A stretch of DNA of 64,000 bases from Ahrensia sp. R2A130 (GCF_000179775.1 NZ_AEEB01000022.1:1-64000), one strand, 5' to 3'; positions 25,844 to 35,076 are shown, counted from the stretch's first letter. The notes: generated from the letters alone by a model not told the origin. Translations and numbers: made by a program.

Positions 25844-26233
25844 TCAATCCTCCCATGGATGCTCAGCACAGCGCGCTTTAGGCGCATCTGTGTCAGCCAA
25901 AAGAGTGGAGGATGCCGCCATACAGCCGCATGGCGTACAGTTACACCGCATACCGCCAAGTCTTATTATCAGAGCTTTCAGGGACGTTATTGCCCAGCAA
26001 ACAGCATGAGCAGTTCGTGATCGGTGGTTATGGGTCTGCAGGATGTGCGATCTAGAGCAGGCATCAACTCGGTGATTTGTCCAGCTTGAGCAATGCGCTG
26101 GATCTTTGTTTTGATCACGGTGATGTTGAGACCCAACACTCCACTAAAACCAACCCACTCTGTTCAAAAGGGTCTGACGCAGACACAACGATGTTGAAAA
26201 TAGCCTGTTATCGGCATCAAATTGGATTTCAGA
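25844..26233. other. Intergenic region with possible decayed coding fragment
   Basis: This 390-bp stretch should contain the promoter of the binding-protein gene. On the minus strand, bases about 26160-25985 stay open in one frame without a start codon and read ...GLNITVIKTKIQRIAQ then AGQITELMPALDRTS, ending in TAA. The DELLPW-like element faintly recalls the end of IS66-type transposases, but similarity is weak. I see no RNA gene here. Confidence 0.3.
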
Positions 26234-27205
26234 CTATGAGATAGAAAACCAATTCTTAGCGTGGCGAGAAACGTAGTTCGCGACCTGGTCCGGAGCAGTG
26301 ACCGGTATCATGTGTCCGCTGCCCTCCAGAAGTTCGACGTCCCATCCATAAAGATCATGCTGATCAACACCATGCTCGTTATGGTCGAGCAGTGAGTCCT
26401 TTGTTCCAAAAATGATGGCAATCGGCACACTTATGTCTGCGTAACGCTCAACCATTACCGGCAGAGTATCAAACAGACTGGTGAAATCCATTGAGGTCGA
26501 ACGAAAGCTTTGAGGTCTTAAGCCTAGGAGACCGCCACCGCGTATTCTGAAATCTTCCGGAACAGGCTCCGGCTTAAAAATATATGCCAGTGTTTTTTTA
26601 GCGCGAAGAATGGAAATTGGAACTGCCACCGTATGCGCCACAATCTTCCGAATGGTATCGTTGCGAATGGCCAACGCGCCAAACACTTCCGGAACATTCT
26701 CGCTTGCCGCGGTTAGCGGCGCGACCAACACAGCGCCCCTGATAGATCCGGCATGGTCCAGCGCAGTGGCGAGTGACACCGCTCCGCCCATCGAATGGCC
26801 AACGAGAACCGGCCGGTCCAGTTCAAGTGCGCCGATAAGATCCGAAACAGCCGTCGCATGCTCATGAAGGGTGGCCCCACCACCGCCGGATCGTGTCGAG
26901 TAGCCCGCACCTATGCGGTCCATAGTGATGACTCGGAAGTCTTTGGTCAGACGTTGCGATAGAGAATGGGTTAGATTGCGCAGCTGCCCGCCAAGGCCGT
27001 GAATCAGCACCAACGACGGGAGAGCCGATGCGTTCGGATCACCATCGGCGCTATCAACATAGTGAAGCTTGTTACCATTCACTTCTAGGAAGCGACCGTC
27101 CGCAGGCACCAAAGCCTCAACCTTCCGCCGTGTGCGTTCAGCAAATGCGGCAAGGCATGCAGCTAGGATCGCAACAACCAGACAAACAAACAGCAACGTG
27201 TTCAT
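26234..27205 (-). CDS. Alpha/beta hydrolase, membrane-anchored
   Basis: A 323-residue hydrolase with an N-terminal hydrophobic anchor (residues about 2-21), an oxyanion segment LVLIHGLGGQ, nucleophile elbow GHSMGG, Asp region FGTKDSLLD and the final His in GSGHMIPV. The catalytic triad therefore looks complete. It overlaps the upstream FecR gene by ATGA and probably belongs to that transcription unit. The substrate is unknown. Confidence 0.88.
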   Translation of the reverse strand: MNTLLFVCLVVAILAACLAAFAERTRRKVEALVPADGRFLEVNGNKLHYVDSADGDPNASALPSLVLIHGLGGQLRNLTHSLSQRLTKDFRVITMDRIGAGYSTRSGGGGATLHEHATAVSDLIGALELDRPVLVGHSMGGAVSLATALDHAGSIRGAVLVAPLTAASENVPEVFGALAIRNDTIRKIVAHTVAVPISILRAKKTLAYIFKPEPVPEDFRIRGGGLLGLRPQSFRSTSMDFTSLFDTLPVMVERYADISVPIAIIFGTKDSLLDHNEHGVDQHDLYGWDVELLEGSGHMIPVTAPDQVANYVSRHAKNWFSIS

Positions 27206-28092
27206 GGCCCGCCAGTGAAAGGCGGGGTGACAACAATATCCACATCCTCAGGCACATTTGGATCAGTGATGCCATCATCAACGAAATCGTCGATAGGATC
27301 GATCGGGATTTGTATATCTAGCTGACCTGACCCTTGTGAGCCTGTGCCTGTCAGACCGGTAGGGTTGACCGGCGGACCGTTGGGGGCAGAGCGCAGGAAG
27401 AAGTCGAGATAGTCCTGCATTTCCATAGTCAGTTTAAACGGTGCGCTGGGTGTGGCCCCCGCGCTTGCAACAAAAACAGCGTATCCAGGCTGTGCAATCT
27501 GGCGCGATCCACCAGAATTGGAGATCACTATGGAGCCAGGACGATCAATTGTGTTTCGAGATTTTCCCGGGCCCCGCAGAATGACAATGCTCGCAGCCTG
27601 CTGATCAGCACCCACAGTGTTCAGTCCGGCAAGGTCAGCAAGCGCAATTGCGTCGATACCGACGATACCTTCAAAGAAGGTACCGCGAATGCCAATGGTG
27701 GCTGATGGCGTCGAGACGGATGCATTGGTGGGGTTAGCCTTGCCGATGTTACCCGACATGAAACGGAACGCCCCCTTGGTCACGCGAGCGGCAAGTTCAC
27801 CGGAATCCTGTGTCGGGTCGTAGATGAATTTGGTGATGGTCAGATTGGCATTTTGGCCGACGGTAAAGGTTGTGCGGTCCACCAGAAGTATCTGCAGCGC
27901 ACTGTCGTCTTTGGTCAGCACCTGATCTTGCAGGCGGATGGAGTCGCGCACCTTTGCAACGCGCTTCGTGCCAGTTGTGGTCACAAAGACATCGCCCCGC
28001 ACAGCGGCGGACGTGCCGATAGATGGTGCAGCATAGGCCGCGGTGGTTGTGAAAATTGCCGCAGTGAGAATGAGGCTTTTGAAGCGGGTCAT
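27202..28092 (-). CDS. FecR-domain periplasmic protein
   Basis: A 296-residue protein with a signal peptide (MTRFKSLILTAAIFTTTAAYA) and a FecR-type beta domain: AVRGDVFVTT, DQVLTKDDSALQILLVD, FTVGQNANLTI, SVSTPSATIGIRGTFFEG. This stand-alone type lacks the inner-membrane segment of sigma-regulator FecR. The C-terminal 70 residues are Pro/Gly/Asp-rich. The ATG at 28092 was chosen on GGGAGCACG upstream and on the signal peptide. Its neighbours, a barrel protein and a CHASE2 cyclase, are its usual company in alphaproteobacteria. Confidence 0.88.
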   Translation of the reverse strand: MTRFKSLILTAAIFTTTAAYAAPSIGTSAAVRGDVFVTTTGTKRVAKVRDSIRLQDQVLTKDDSALQILLVDRTTFTVGQNANLTITKFIYDPTQDSGELAARVTKGAFRFMSGNIGKANPTNASVSTPSATIGIRGTFFEGIVGIDAIALADLAGLNTVGADQQAASIVILRGPGKSRNTIDRPGSIVISNSGGSRQIAQPGYAVFVASAGATPSAPFKLTMEMQDYLDFFLRSAPNGPPVNPTGLTGTGSQGSGQLDIQIPIDPIDDFVDDGITDPNVPEDVDIVVTPPFTGGP

Positions 28093-28109
28093 GGTGCGTG
28101 CTCCCTTTC

Positions 28110-29468
28110 TCAAAACGCGAAGCGTTTGGTGAAGAGTATGTCACCGGAGACATTCTCGATATCGAGCAAGGGAACATTGGCGTTCTGATGAGAATAAGTG
28201 ACACCCACTTGCGCGACTATGTCACCGATAGCTTCTGTCAGCTCGAAGCCGGACTTAGCGAACAGGGTGGAGAGTGGCACGCCAACGGCTGCACGGGCCT
28301 TCACCAAAGTTTCCTCGCGCGCACCGGTGGCAGCGCTTGTGTAGAAATTGTCGAATGTGTCGTAATCGGTCCGGGTGGCTGCCAAGCTAGTGTCTAGATA
28401 CCATCCATCTCCAAGCAGGGAGAACGACCGCAAACGGACGCCGTGTCGATTGTAGGAGTAGCCGTCAAAATCCGCGTTTTTGTCAGCCCATAGACCGGTG
28501 AGCGTGAATGTCTGGCGGTCAGTGGGTCGCCAGCGAAATCCGGCACGCACTTCATGACGCCAACCATCGCGTTGACTTCCGATCGTTGAGAAATCGGTCA
28601 CTCTGTAGTCTTCGTAGGATGCGCGATATTTTGCGAGCGCTGTCACGGTATCTGACAAGGCAAAAGATGTATCCACACCAGCGCCCCACTGATTGCGAAA
28701 TCTATCATCCTGCAGCCAGGTCGTGCCATAGTGGATGTAGGGCGAGACGATAAAGGTACGGCCATTGAAAACCACGCCTGCTTTTTGCTGGGAGCCCAGG
28801 AAATCGGCCTGATCACCATCTGCAAAGATGTTTGTCGCACCAACCGATTGAAAGAACAGATAGTCTCCGGGATTAGTGGGGATATCGTATTCCACGCGGA
28901 AGCGCGACGACCCGGTAAAACCAAAATCAGACTCATCGTCGGGATCTGCCACCCCATCGCCTATGCGATTAGGATTGGAGTCGACACGCGCGCCAAGTGA
29001 AAAACGTGATGTTACTCGCAGCCGTTTGTTCGCCTGCTTGGCCAGTGCCAGATATTTGACGCGATCTTTTTCTTGTGCCGCGCTGAGCGGGCGGTTCTCC
29101 AAAATGCTCAGCTCGCGGATAGCGCCCTGCATGTCGGCTAGCCGGTAGAGCACAACACCATAATAGAGCCGGACACCATCCCAATTTGGGCGTGACAGAA
29201 GCAACCGTTCCAAAGCAGCAGATGCCTGCTGCAGCCTGCCGGAGCGAACCTCTTGTTGGGCGTAGTCAAGATTAAGTTGGGGATCATCCGGCGCTGCAAG
29301 AACCTGATCGAAGGTTATAAGGTCAGCGGTCGCACTTTGCGCCGAAGCGTCATTCATCGCAGTCGTCGCAAGCGAGAGGGACAGGACAGCAGCAGCCACG
29401 CACTTGCCAAGCTGTTGCTTGCCAATGCGCTTGCATACGGTTGTCGTCACATGACAATCTTGCATCAT
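28110..29468 (-). CDS. Outer-membrane beta-barrel protein with N-terminal TPR region
   Basis: A 452-residue exported protein. After a signal peptide ending near ASAQS, residues about 55-150 are helical TPR-like (LNLDYAQQEVRSGRLQQASAAL). The remaining 300 residues alternate polar and aromatic residues in long amphipathic strands (RFSLGARVDSN, AGVVFNGRTFIVSPYIHYGTTW) and end in phenylalanine (FTKRFAF), the classic outer-membrane barrel end. The layout resembles surface-assembly modifier (Slam/DUF560-like) proteins; function here is unproven. It lies 17 bp before the FecR gene. Confidence 0.82.
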   Translation of the reverse strand: MMQDCHVTTTVCKRIGKQQLGKCVAAAVLSLSLATTAMNDASAQSATADLITFDQVLAAPDDPQLNLDYAQQEVRSGRLQQASAALERLLLSRPNWDGVRLYYGVVLYRLADMQGAIRELSILENRPLSAAQEKDRVKYLALAKQANKRLRVTSRFSLGARVDSNPNRIGDGVADPDDESDFGFTGSSRFRVEYDIPTNPGDYLFFQSVGATNIFADGDQADFLGSQQKAGVVFNGRTFIVSPYIHYGTTWLQDDRFRNQWGAGVDTSFALSDTVTALAKYRASYEDYRVTDFSTIGSQRDGWRHEVRAGFRWRPTDRQTFTLTGLWADKNADFDGYSYNRHGVRLRSFSLLGDGWYLDTSLAATRTDYDTFDNFYTSAATGAREETLVKARAAVGVPLSTLFAKSGFELTEAIGDIVAQVGVTYSHQNANVPLLDIENVSGDILFTKRFAF

Positions 29469-29590
29469 AATCTTGCCGTTCCCGAGTTCGGCCCCTGACG
29501 AATTGGGTACGAGGTCTGCGTTGGACGAGTCAATGAAAGCAGCTACATGAGCGACCCGACCACTCCTGTCTGTGTTGAATCACACAGGCG

Positions 29591-31846
29591 ATGAGGCTTC
29601 TGCGCAACAAATTTGTCTCGGTTTGGCTGTTTGGCTTGTTGGCGGCACTTGCAGTTTGGTCCATGGCATTCTGGCCATCCAAGCCTTTGACCACATTGGA
29701 TACTTTAGCCTTCGATAGCTATCAGCGGTTGAAGCCGCGTGCGTGGTCCGGCTCCGATGTGGTGGTGCTCGATATTGATGAAGCTTCGATCCGCCGTGTC
29801 GGGCAATGGCCTTGGCCCCGCACGGTCATCGCAGATGTGGTGCTCCGTTTGCAGGAGTTGGGCGTTGCTGCAGTCGTCTTCGACGTCATCTTTTCCGAAG
29901 CAGACCGCACCTCGCCATTAAGAGCAGTGGAAGGACTGACACAAGCGGGAGCGCAAGTGTCTTTACCCGCCAAGACCGACATTCTCGACAACGACCGCGT
30001 TCTGGCAGACGCCTTTTCAAACGTCGCGGTTGTGACTGGCATGCGTTTATCATCCAGCTCCGATCAAGCAGCGCCTGCGCCCAAGGCAGGCCATGCCGTC
30101 TCAGGCACCGTGCCGGAAAGGTTGATGGGAAAAGGTCTTAATGCCGTCCGCAATCTCCCAATACTCGACGCGGCGGCCACGGGTATCGGTGACGTGAACT
30201 ACGACCCAGAAGAACAGTTGGATGCAGTGGTGCGCCGCGTCAGATTGGTGATCGGCAATGACGGCAAGTGGTACCCTTCGCTTGCAATGGAAACCCTCCG
30301 CGTCGTGCAGGGAGCCGGAGCTTTCATTCTGAAAGCCAGTGATGCGTCAGGAGAAACAGCGGGAGGCGAGACCGATCTTGTGGCGGTGAAGGTAGGGGCA
30401 TTGGAGGTGCCGACGGATGCCGACGGGGCAATCACTATCTGGCATTCTTCACCCGACGTGAAACCTACGATCACCATGCGGCAACTGCTTTACCCTGATG
30501 AGAACGACCTGAGCGATGATGCGCTGGAAAAAGCCGTCGCCAACCATATCGTTTTGATTGGTACGTCAGCTGCCGGTCTGCTGGATCTTCGTGCCACACC
30601 TTTGGCACCGCTTGTGCCAGGCGTGACCATCCACGCTGATATTCTCGACCAGATCATATCCGGACAGTTGATAGCGCAGCCAGACTACGGCCCGGGCGTT
30701 GAGCGGTTAGTGGCAATTTTTCTGGCACTTATCCTTTTATGTGCCATGCCTTTCCTGCCGCCTCTCGGTGACGGGCTCGCGGCTTTAGTAATGGGAACGG
30801 GCACGGTGCTTAGCTTCTGGTACGCATTCGATGTCCACGGGCTGCTGTTCTCCCCCGTATTGCCATTGCTGACTTTGGCTGCTGCCTATATTGGCGGCGT
30901 CGCTGCAGACTTGTTGGTGACGGAGCGCCAGGGCAGGTTCGTCCGTACGGCCTTCAGTCACTATCTCGCCCCCTCCCTTGTGGAGCAATTAGCGCAAAAT
31001 CCGGACTCGTTGAAACTCGGTGGTGAGGAGAAGGAACTAACGATCCTGTTCTGCGATATCCGCGGCTTCACCACCCTGTCCGAAGGACTCGATCCGACAG
31101 CGCTGACCGAACTGCTGAACGACTTTCTGACGCCGATGACCGATGCACTGCTGAAGCGTGGCGCGACGATCGACAAATATATGGGTGACGCCATAATGGC
31201 GTTCTGGAACGCGCCGCTCGACACACCGGACCACCGCACAAAGGCCTGTGCTTCGCTGCTAACCATGCGTTCTGAACTAGCGATCATGAATCAGGCTTCA
31301 GCGCGACCCATCGAAATTGGTATCGGCCTCAACACTGGCGCATGCTGCGTAGGCAATTTGGGATCGTCGCAACGTTTCAATTATTCCGCCATCGGGGATG
31401 CCGTGAATGTGGCCTCACGGGTGGAGGGTCAGACGAAACTCTACGGTCTCGACAATTTGGTTGCAGAAGAGACGCTGGAAAACGTCACCGGTTTCGCCAC
31501 CTTGGAAATAGATACACTCGGCGTCATAGGCCGTGATCAACCGCTGACAGTCCACACAGTTTTAGGAGATGCCGCTTTATCAAAATCTCCTGCTTTCAAC
31601 ACTTTATCTCAAAGCCACACTCGAATGATAAATGCGTGGCGCTCCGGAGACATGGAAGAAGCTCTGATAGCCATGTCGCAGGCTTCAAGCGCAGCTGCGG
31701 ATGCACGAGGCACTACAGCAGAAGAAGCCACAGACTTCCCCTCACTGGACAAGCTCTACGCTCTGTACGCAGAGCGCATCGATAAAATGATTCAGATCGG
31801 CATCCCTGCCGATTGGGACGGAGTGTATCGGGCAACATCCAAATGA
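29591..31846 (+). CDS. CHASE2-domain adenylate/guanylate cyclase
   Basis: A 751-residue sensor enzyme: an N-terminal signal anchor (residues 8-28), an extracytoplasmic CHASE2 domain (about 35-355), three membrane spans (about 371-440) and a cytoplasmic class III cyclase domain (about 485-660). Both metal Asp residues are present (FCDIRGFT, D489; KYMGDAIM, D533). Lys529 and Asp603 (SAIGDAVN) at the purine-selecting positions favour ATP, hence cAMP. It is divergent from the FecR/barrel genes, suggesting that a periplasmic or envelope signal sensed with FecR controls cyclic nucleotide production. Confidence 0.93.
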   Translation: MRLLRNKFVSVWLFGLLAALAVWSMAFWPSKPLTTLDTLAFDSYQRLKPRAWSGSDVVVLDIDEASIRRVGQWPWPRTVIADVVLRLQELGVAAVVFDVIFSEADRTSPLRAVEGLTQAGAQVSLPAKTDILDNDRVLADAFSNVAVVTGMRLSSSSDQAAPAPKAGHAVSGTVPERLMGKGLNAVRNLPILDAAATGIGDVNYDPEEQLDAVVRRVRLVIGNDGKWYPSLAMETLRVVQGAGAFILKASDASGETAGGETDLVAVKVGALEVPTDADGAITIWHSSPDVKPTITMRQLLYPDENDLSDDALEKAVANHIVLIGTSAAGLLDLRATPLAPLVPGVTIHADILDQIISGQLIAQPDYGPGVERLVAIFLALILLCAMPFLPPLGDGLAALVMGTGTVLSFWYAFDVHGLLFSPVLPLLTLAAAYIGGVAADLLVTERQGRFVRTAFSHYLAPSLVEQLAQNPDSLKLGGEEKELTILFCDIRGFTTLSEGLDPTALTELLNDFLTPMTDALLKRGATIDKYMGDAIMAFWNAPLDTPDHRTKACASLLTMRSELAIMNQASARPIEIGIGLNTGACCVGNLGSSQRFNYSAIGDAVNVASRVEGQTKLYGLDNLVAEETLENVTGFATLEIDTLGVIGRDQPLTVHTVLGDAALSKSPAFNTLSQSHTRMINAWRSGDMEEALIAMSQASSAAADARGTTAEEATDFPSLDKLYALYAERIDKMIQIGIPADWDGVYRATSK

Positions 31847-32044
31847 GAGGCTTGCTTCAAACATCATCCGCACAAAGACTGCGCCAACACCGACCCGAAG
31901 ACTCGATTCAAAAGGTCTATAGCGAAAACGGCATCGCCCGTTGACCTGCGACCCGACTTTCCTCCAGTCATATGGAGAATTCGTCGGTTGATTGCTCTGG
32001 GACCGAAAGTTGGACCGATGTCCGGTAGAGTTTCCGAGCTTCGA

Positions 32045-32848
32045 TCACGGTGACGGGCTGGTTGCGCCACCGGGAATATGTATGTCGATCGGGACCTTGT
32101 ATCCGATCAAGCTGTGAGGCCGGACCTCGTTGTAGTCTCTACGCCAAGCATCCAGCTTTTCAGCCGCATCTGCAAGCGTCATGAACCAGTGGGCGTTCAG
32201 ACATTCCTGTCGGAACTTGCTATTGAACGCCTCGATGAAGGCGTTATCCGTCGGCTTGCCAGGCCGTGAGAAGTCGAGCGTGACCTTATTCATATAGGCC
32301 CATAGGTCGAGATCGCGCGAGATGAATTCGCTGCCGTTATCGACCCTGATCGTCTTTGGATAGCCGATCTCTGCGCAGACGCGTTCGAGCGTTTCGACCA
32401 CGTCAGGCCCTTTGTAGCTGAAGCATGGATCGGTGGCTGGCGAGTAGCGTGAATGGGTGTCGACGATGGTCAGGATCCGCAGCTTACGCCCAGTTGCGAG
32501 CTGATCGTGGACGAAGTCCATCGCCCACACATCGTTTGGTTCGACGGCCGTCTCACGGTCATCTCGAAGCTTCGCCTTCACCCGTCGCTTAGGCTTTTTG
32601 TTACGCAGCTGCAGGCCTAACTCCCTGTAAATACGATGCGTCTTCTTCATATTGATCGTCCATCCCTCGCGCATAAGCATCACATGCACGCGACGGTATC
32701 CGTAGCGTACGCGTGTCTCGCAGATCTCCTTAATACGGCGTTCCAGTGGGGCCTGACCGGGTCGACGGGACTTGTAGTGGTAGGTCGAGGTGTCGAACAG
32801 AAGCGCCTTGCACGCGCGCCGGATCGACACTCCCCAATCCACCAACAT
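32045..32848 (-). CDS. IS3-family transposase OrfB (DDE integrase domain)
   Basis: A 267-residue catalytic part with HTH_21 (RYGYRRVHVMLMREG) and an rve integrase core: Asp in VWAMDFVHD, Asp in TIRVDNGSEF and Glu in NAFIEAFNSKFR, giving an intact DDE triad. The frame stays open upstream to about 32887 with ...KALRPARKRKLVDG, so the working protein is probably an OrfAB fusion made by a -1 shift near CGAAAG at the end of orfA. Confidence 0.92.
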   Translation of the reverse strand: MLVDWGVSIRRACKALLFDTSTYHYKSRRPGQAPLERRIKEICETRVRYGYRRVHVMLMREGWTINMKKTHRIYRELGLQLRNKKPKRRVKAKLRDDRETAVEPNDVWAMDFVHDQLATGRKLRILTIVDTHSRYSPATDPCFSYKGPDVVETLERVCAEIGYPKTIRVDNGSEFISRDLDLWAYMNKVTLDFSRPGKPTDNAFIEAFNSKFRQECLNAHWFMTLADAAEKLDAWRRDYNEVRPHSLIGYKVPIDIHIPGGATSPSP

Positions 32849-32880
32849 CCCGTCGACAAGCTTGCGCTTCCGGGCAGGCC

Positions 32881-33147
32881 TCAGAGCTTTCGACGGATGA
32901 CATCCTGCAGCATCTCACGGTCTAGCGTCAGGTCAGCGACGATCCGCTTCAGACGACCGTTCTCATCCTCCAAAGCCTTCAGCCGGCGCATCTCGTCCGG
33001 CAGCAGACCCTTGTACTTCTTGCGCCAATTGAAAAACGTCGCCTGACTGATCCCGGCCTTACGGCATATCTCTGCCACCGGCGTTTCATCATCGCCTTGC
33101 TTCAAAATGAACGCCTTCTGCGCGTCCGAAAAATTGGATGCCTTCAT
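32881..33147 (-). CDS. IS3-family transposase OrfA (HTH)
   Basis: An 88-residue DNA-binding protein starting MKASNFSDAQ with helix-turn-helix VAEICRKAGISQATFFNWRKK and a C-terminal leucine-zipper-like helix (RLKALEDENGRLKRIV). Bases upstream hold GAAGAAGGAGCAG as ribosome site. It overlaps the extended orfB frame for the programmed frameshift typical of IS407-group elements. Confidence 0.9.
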   Translation of the reverse strand: MKASNFSDAQKAFILKQGDDETPVAEICRKAGISQATFFNWRKKYKGLLPDEMRRLKALEDENGRLKRIVADLTLDREMLQDVIRRKL

Positions 33148-33228
33148 GGCTTCTGCTCCTTCTTCCAACCAAGAAATTGAAGCCGAAAACTCTAACCAAA
33201 TTCGATCCAGTTATCTTGGAGCAGGTCA

Positions 33229-33361
33229 ATTCCTATCGCCCTCCATCGTGGAAACGATCTGCACCGGTCAGCAACCGCCTGAACTGACCAGCAGGAAGGT
33301 GCTGGACATCGGCATCCCCGATGACTGGACCGGGCAGGCACAATTGTTCCAACTGGCATAG
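33229..33361 (+). pseudogene. C-terminal remnant of a large serine recombinase
   Basis: The frame reads FLSPSIVETICTGQQPPEL then TSRKVLDIGIPDDWTGQ and stops at TAG. The segment IVE.I..G.QPPELT followed by IP.DW..Q matches the end of recombinase-domain (serine integrase/resolvase) proteins. Everything upstream is lost at the IS boundary, so it cannot be functional. Confidence 0.65.
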
Positions 33362-33586
33362 GCCATTCTATCAGCTGGTCGGTTTAACTGGCCGCAGTCC
33401 AACGAGCGCGAACTCTCCGAAATCGCAGATGCTAGATGCGAGAATGCTCACCACGCGCTCTACATCTCAACACCGAAACTCATGATCGTTCCCAAAGGGC
33501 ACTGGGTGACAGAATTTTATTTGACCAACACCAGCAACTTGGGACTGACGATCTACGCGATCACCGCCGCCGCAGATTCAGAGTAA
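33362..33586 (+). pseudogene. Unrecognised open frame without start, after recombinase tail
   Basis: Directly after the recombinase stop the same frame stays open for 74 codons to a TAA, reading AILSAGRFNWPQSNERELSE, ADARCENAHHALYISTPKLM and VPKGHWVTEFYLTNTSNLGL in part. The only ATG gives a 34-residue product. The composition looks protein-like, so it may be the end of another gene truncated by the same rearrangement. I do not recognise the family. Confidence 0.35.
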
Positions 33587-33748
33587 CCAAAACCACACCC
33601 ACTGAAATCGCGGTTTGAAACTGGAGGGAGGGAATTCGGCCCTACCGCGAGACGAAACAGAGATCGTTCGAATCCGCTCACGCGTAAGGCATCGAAAAGT
33701 CGACACAATAGCGCGCTCTAGAGAAAACCCAGCAATATTAGAGATTAA

Positions 33749-33838
33749 TGGCGGAGAGACAGGGATTCGAACCCTGGAGACGGTCACCCGCCTACACACT
33801 TTCCAGGCGTGCGCCTTCGACCACTCGGCCACCTCTCC
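33749..33838 (-). tRNA. tRNA-Ser (anticodon GGA)
   Basis: The 90-nt minus-strand sequence folds as a class II tRNA. The acceptor GGAGAGG pairs with the 3' side before discriminator G and an encoded CCA. The D-arm has GGCCGAGTGGTCGAAGGC, the anticodon loop is CTGGAAA with GGA, a long variable arm reads GCGGGTGACCGTC, and the T-arm has GGTTCGAATCC. Its 3' end faces the recombinase/IS scar. Confidence 0.97.
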
Positions 33839-33988
33839 GCAGGTCCCATGGGACCGAGGGCGTTATACATGGGCGGGCGCATCATTCAACCGCAAAAGAG
33901 CACTGAAAACGATGGGCTTTGCAACCGCTGGCGATTAGCAGTGTTGCATTGGTGAGCGCAACGCCCCATTTCTGATAAGCGCTCACGA

Positions 33989-34339
33989 ATGCACCGACAA
34001 TTGAAAGAGAAAAGAGCCGTGTTTTCCGTTTTGCTTCGAGTGGTTGGCCTTGCAGTGTTGGCGTTCGCGCTGGTTTTAGCCGTGCTCGATCTAACACGCT
34101 CCATTTCTGCTGCTGCCCCTGTGGTGACGCCATTGGCCGAGCTTTGGCAAACAACCAGTGCAGGCACGTTCGAATGGCTGCAAACGACTGTTACAGGTCT
34201 CCACGCTTTGCTGTGGGACCCGACGCTACTGTTCGTGCTGCAACTTCCCGGCTGGATTGTTTTCTTCGCCATCGCCATGCTCATGATGTGGAGTGGGCAA
34301 CCAAAAAATGACCGCTTCGGTCGTTTCGCCAGCCGCTAG
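33989..34339 (+). CDS. Small predicted membrane protein
   Basis: A 116-residue protein with two clear hydrophobic spans (about residues 15-33 and 79-100) separated by a periplasm-type loop, and a basic C-terminus. I recognise no family. It ends 28 bp before msrA on the same strand, so it may share its promoter. The ATG has no strong ribosome site, and the real start could differ by a few codons. Confidence 0.6.
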   Translation: MHRQLKEKRAVFSVLLRVVGLAVLAFALVLAVLDLTRSISAAAPVVTPLAELWQTTSAGTFEWLQTTVTGLHALLWDPTLLFVLQLPGWIVFFAIAMLMMWSGQPKNDRFGRFASR

Positions 34340-34367
34340 ACCAAGTACTTTTTGAAAGGCTCCTGAC

Positions 34368-35027
34368 ATGTTTCTCATCGACCGCCTGACCTCGAAAATG
34401 AAAATGCCAACCAGCGATACGGCTCTGCCCGGGCGCACCAATGCCATACCCACCGCCGACACGCATTTCGTCAACGGCCGCTCCATCACCGCTGAAGTTC
34501 CAGAAGGTATGGAAGAGGTCTATGTGGGCATGGGCTGCTTTTGGGGCGTCGAACGCCTGTTTTGGGAACAGCAAGGCGTTTGGGTTTCTGCCGTCGGCTA
34601 CCAAGGTGGTGCTACACCGAACCCGACCTATAACGAAGTTTGCACTGGCCTCACCGGCCACAACGAAACGGTGCGCGTGGTTTTCGATCCTGCCGAGATT
34701 TCGTTCGATGCGCTGATGAAACTGTTCTGGGAAACTCACGATCCGACACAGGGCATGCGGCAGGGCAACGATACCGGCACGCAATACCGCTCCGGCATTT
34801 ACACCACATCAGCCACGCAGAAAGCTGCTGCAGAGGCCAGCCGCGATGCCTATCAGGCAGAACTGACGAAAGCAGGACGCGGCACCATTACAACCGAGAT
34901 CACGGATGCACCAGAATTCTTCTATGCCGAAGAGTCCCACCAGCAATATTTGGCGAAGAACCCCGGCGGCTACTGCAACCTCGGCGGCGTAGGCGTTGCC
35001 TGCCCTGCGCCCGCATTGACAGCATAG
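34368..35027 (+). CDS. msrA: Peptide-methionine (S)-S-oxide reductase
   Basis: A 219-residue MsrA. The catalytic Cys57 lies in [31 protein letters not shown] and FWETHDPTQ are family hallmarks, and the C-terminal tail [11 protein letters not shown] provides resolving cysteines. It repairs methionine-S-sulfoxide in proteins. An N-terminal extension of about 45 residues precedes the core, as in other rhizobial MsrA proteins. The RBS AAAGGCTCC precedes the ATG. Confidence 0.96.
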   Translation: MFLIDRLTSKMKMPTSDTALPGRTNAIPTADTHFVNGRSITAEVPEGMEEVYVGMGCFWGVERLFWEQQGVWVSAVGYQGGATPNPTYNEVCTGLTGHNETVRVVFDPAEISFDALMKLFWETHDPTQGMRQGNDTGTQYRSGIYTTSATQKAAAEASRDAYQAELTKAGRGTITTEITDAPEFFYAEESHQQYLAKNPGGYCNLGGVGVACPAPALTA

Positions 35028-35030
35028 CGC

Positions 35031-35048
35031 GGAGGGCTGACGCCCTCC
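35031..35048. terminator. Short hairpin between convergent msrA and mepA
   Basis: GGAGGGC and GCCCTCC pair around a four-base loop 3 bp after the msrA stop. There is no long T run, so it is a weak or factor-assisted bidirectional terminator at best, but its position between two convergent genes fits. Confidence 0.45.
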
Positions 35049-35076
35049 TCCAAGCGCTATTGGTTGACGCTGCAGC

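Larger units (their letters stand above)
31942..33228 (-). mobile_element. IS3-family insertion sequence (IS407-like), 1287 bp
   Basis: Both ends read inward TGACCTGC, with only partial similarity beyond these eight bases. Between them lie orfA and orfB in the -1 arrangement of the family. The bases flanking the element are CCGT and ATTC, so there is no 4-bp target duplication; an adjacent deletion or recombination after insertion is likely. Its right end cuts directly into a recombinase gene remnant. Confidence 0.82.
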
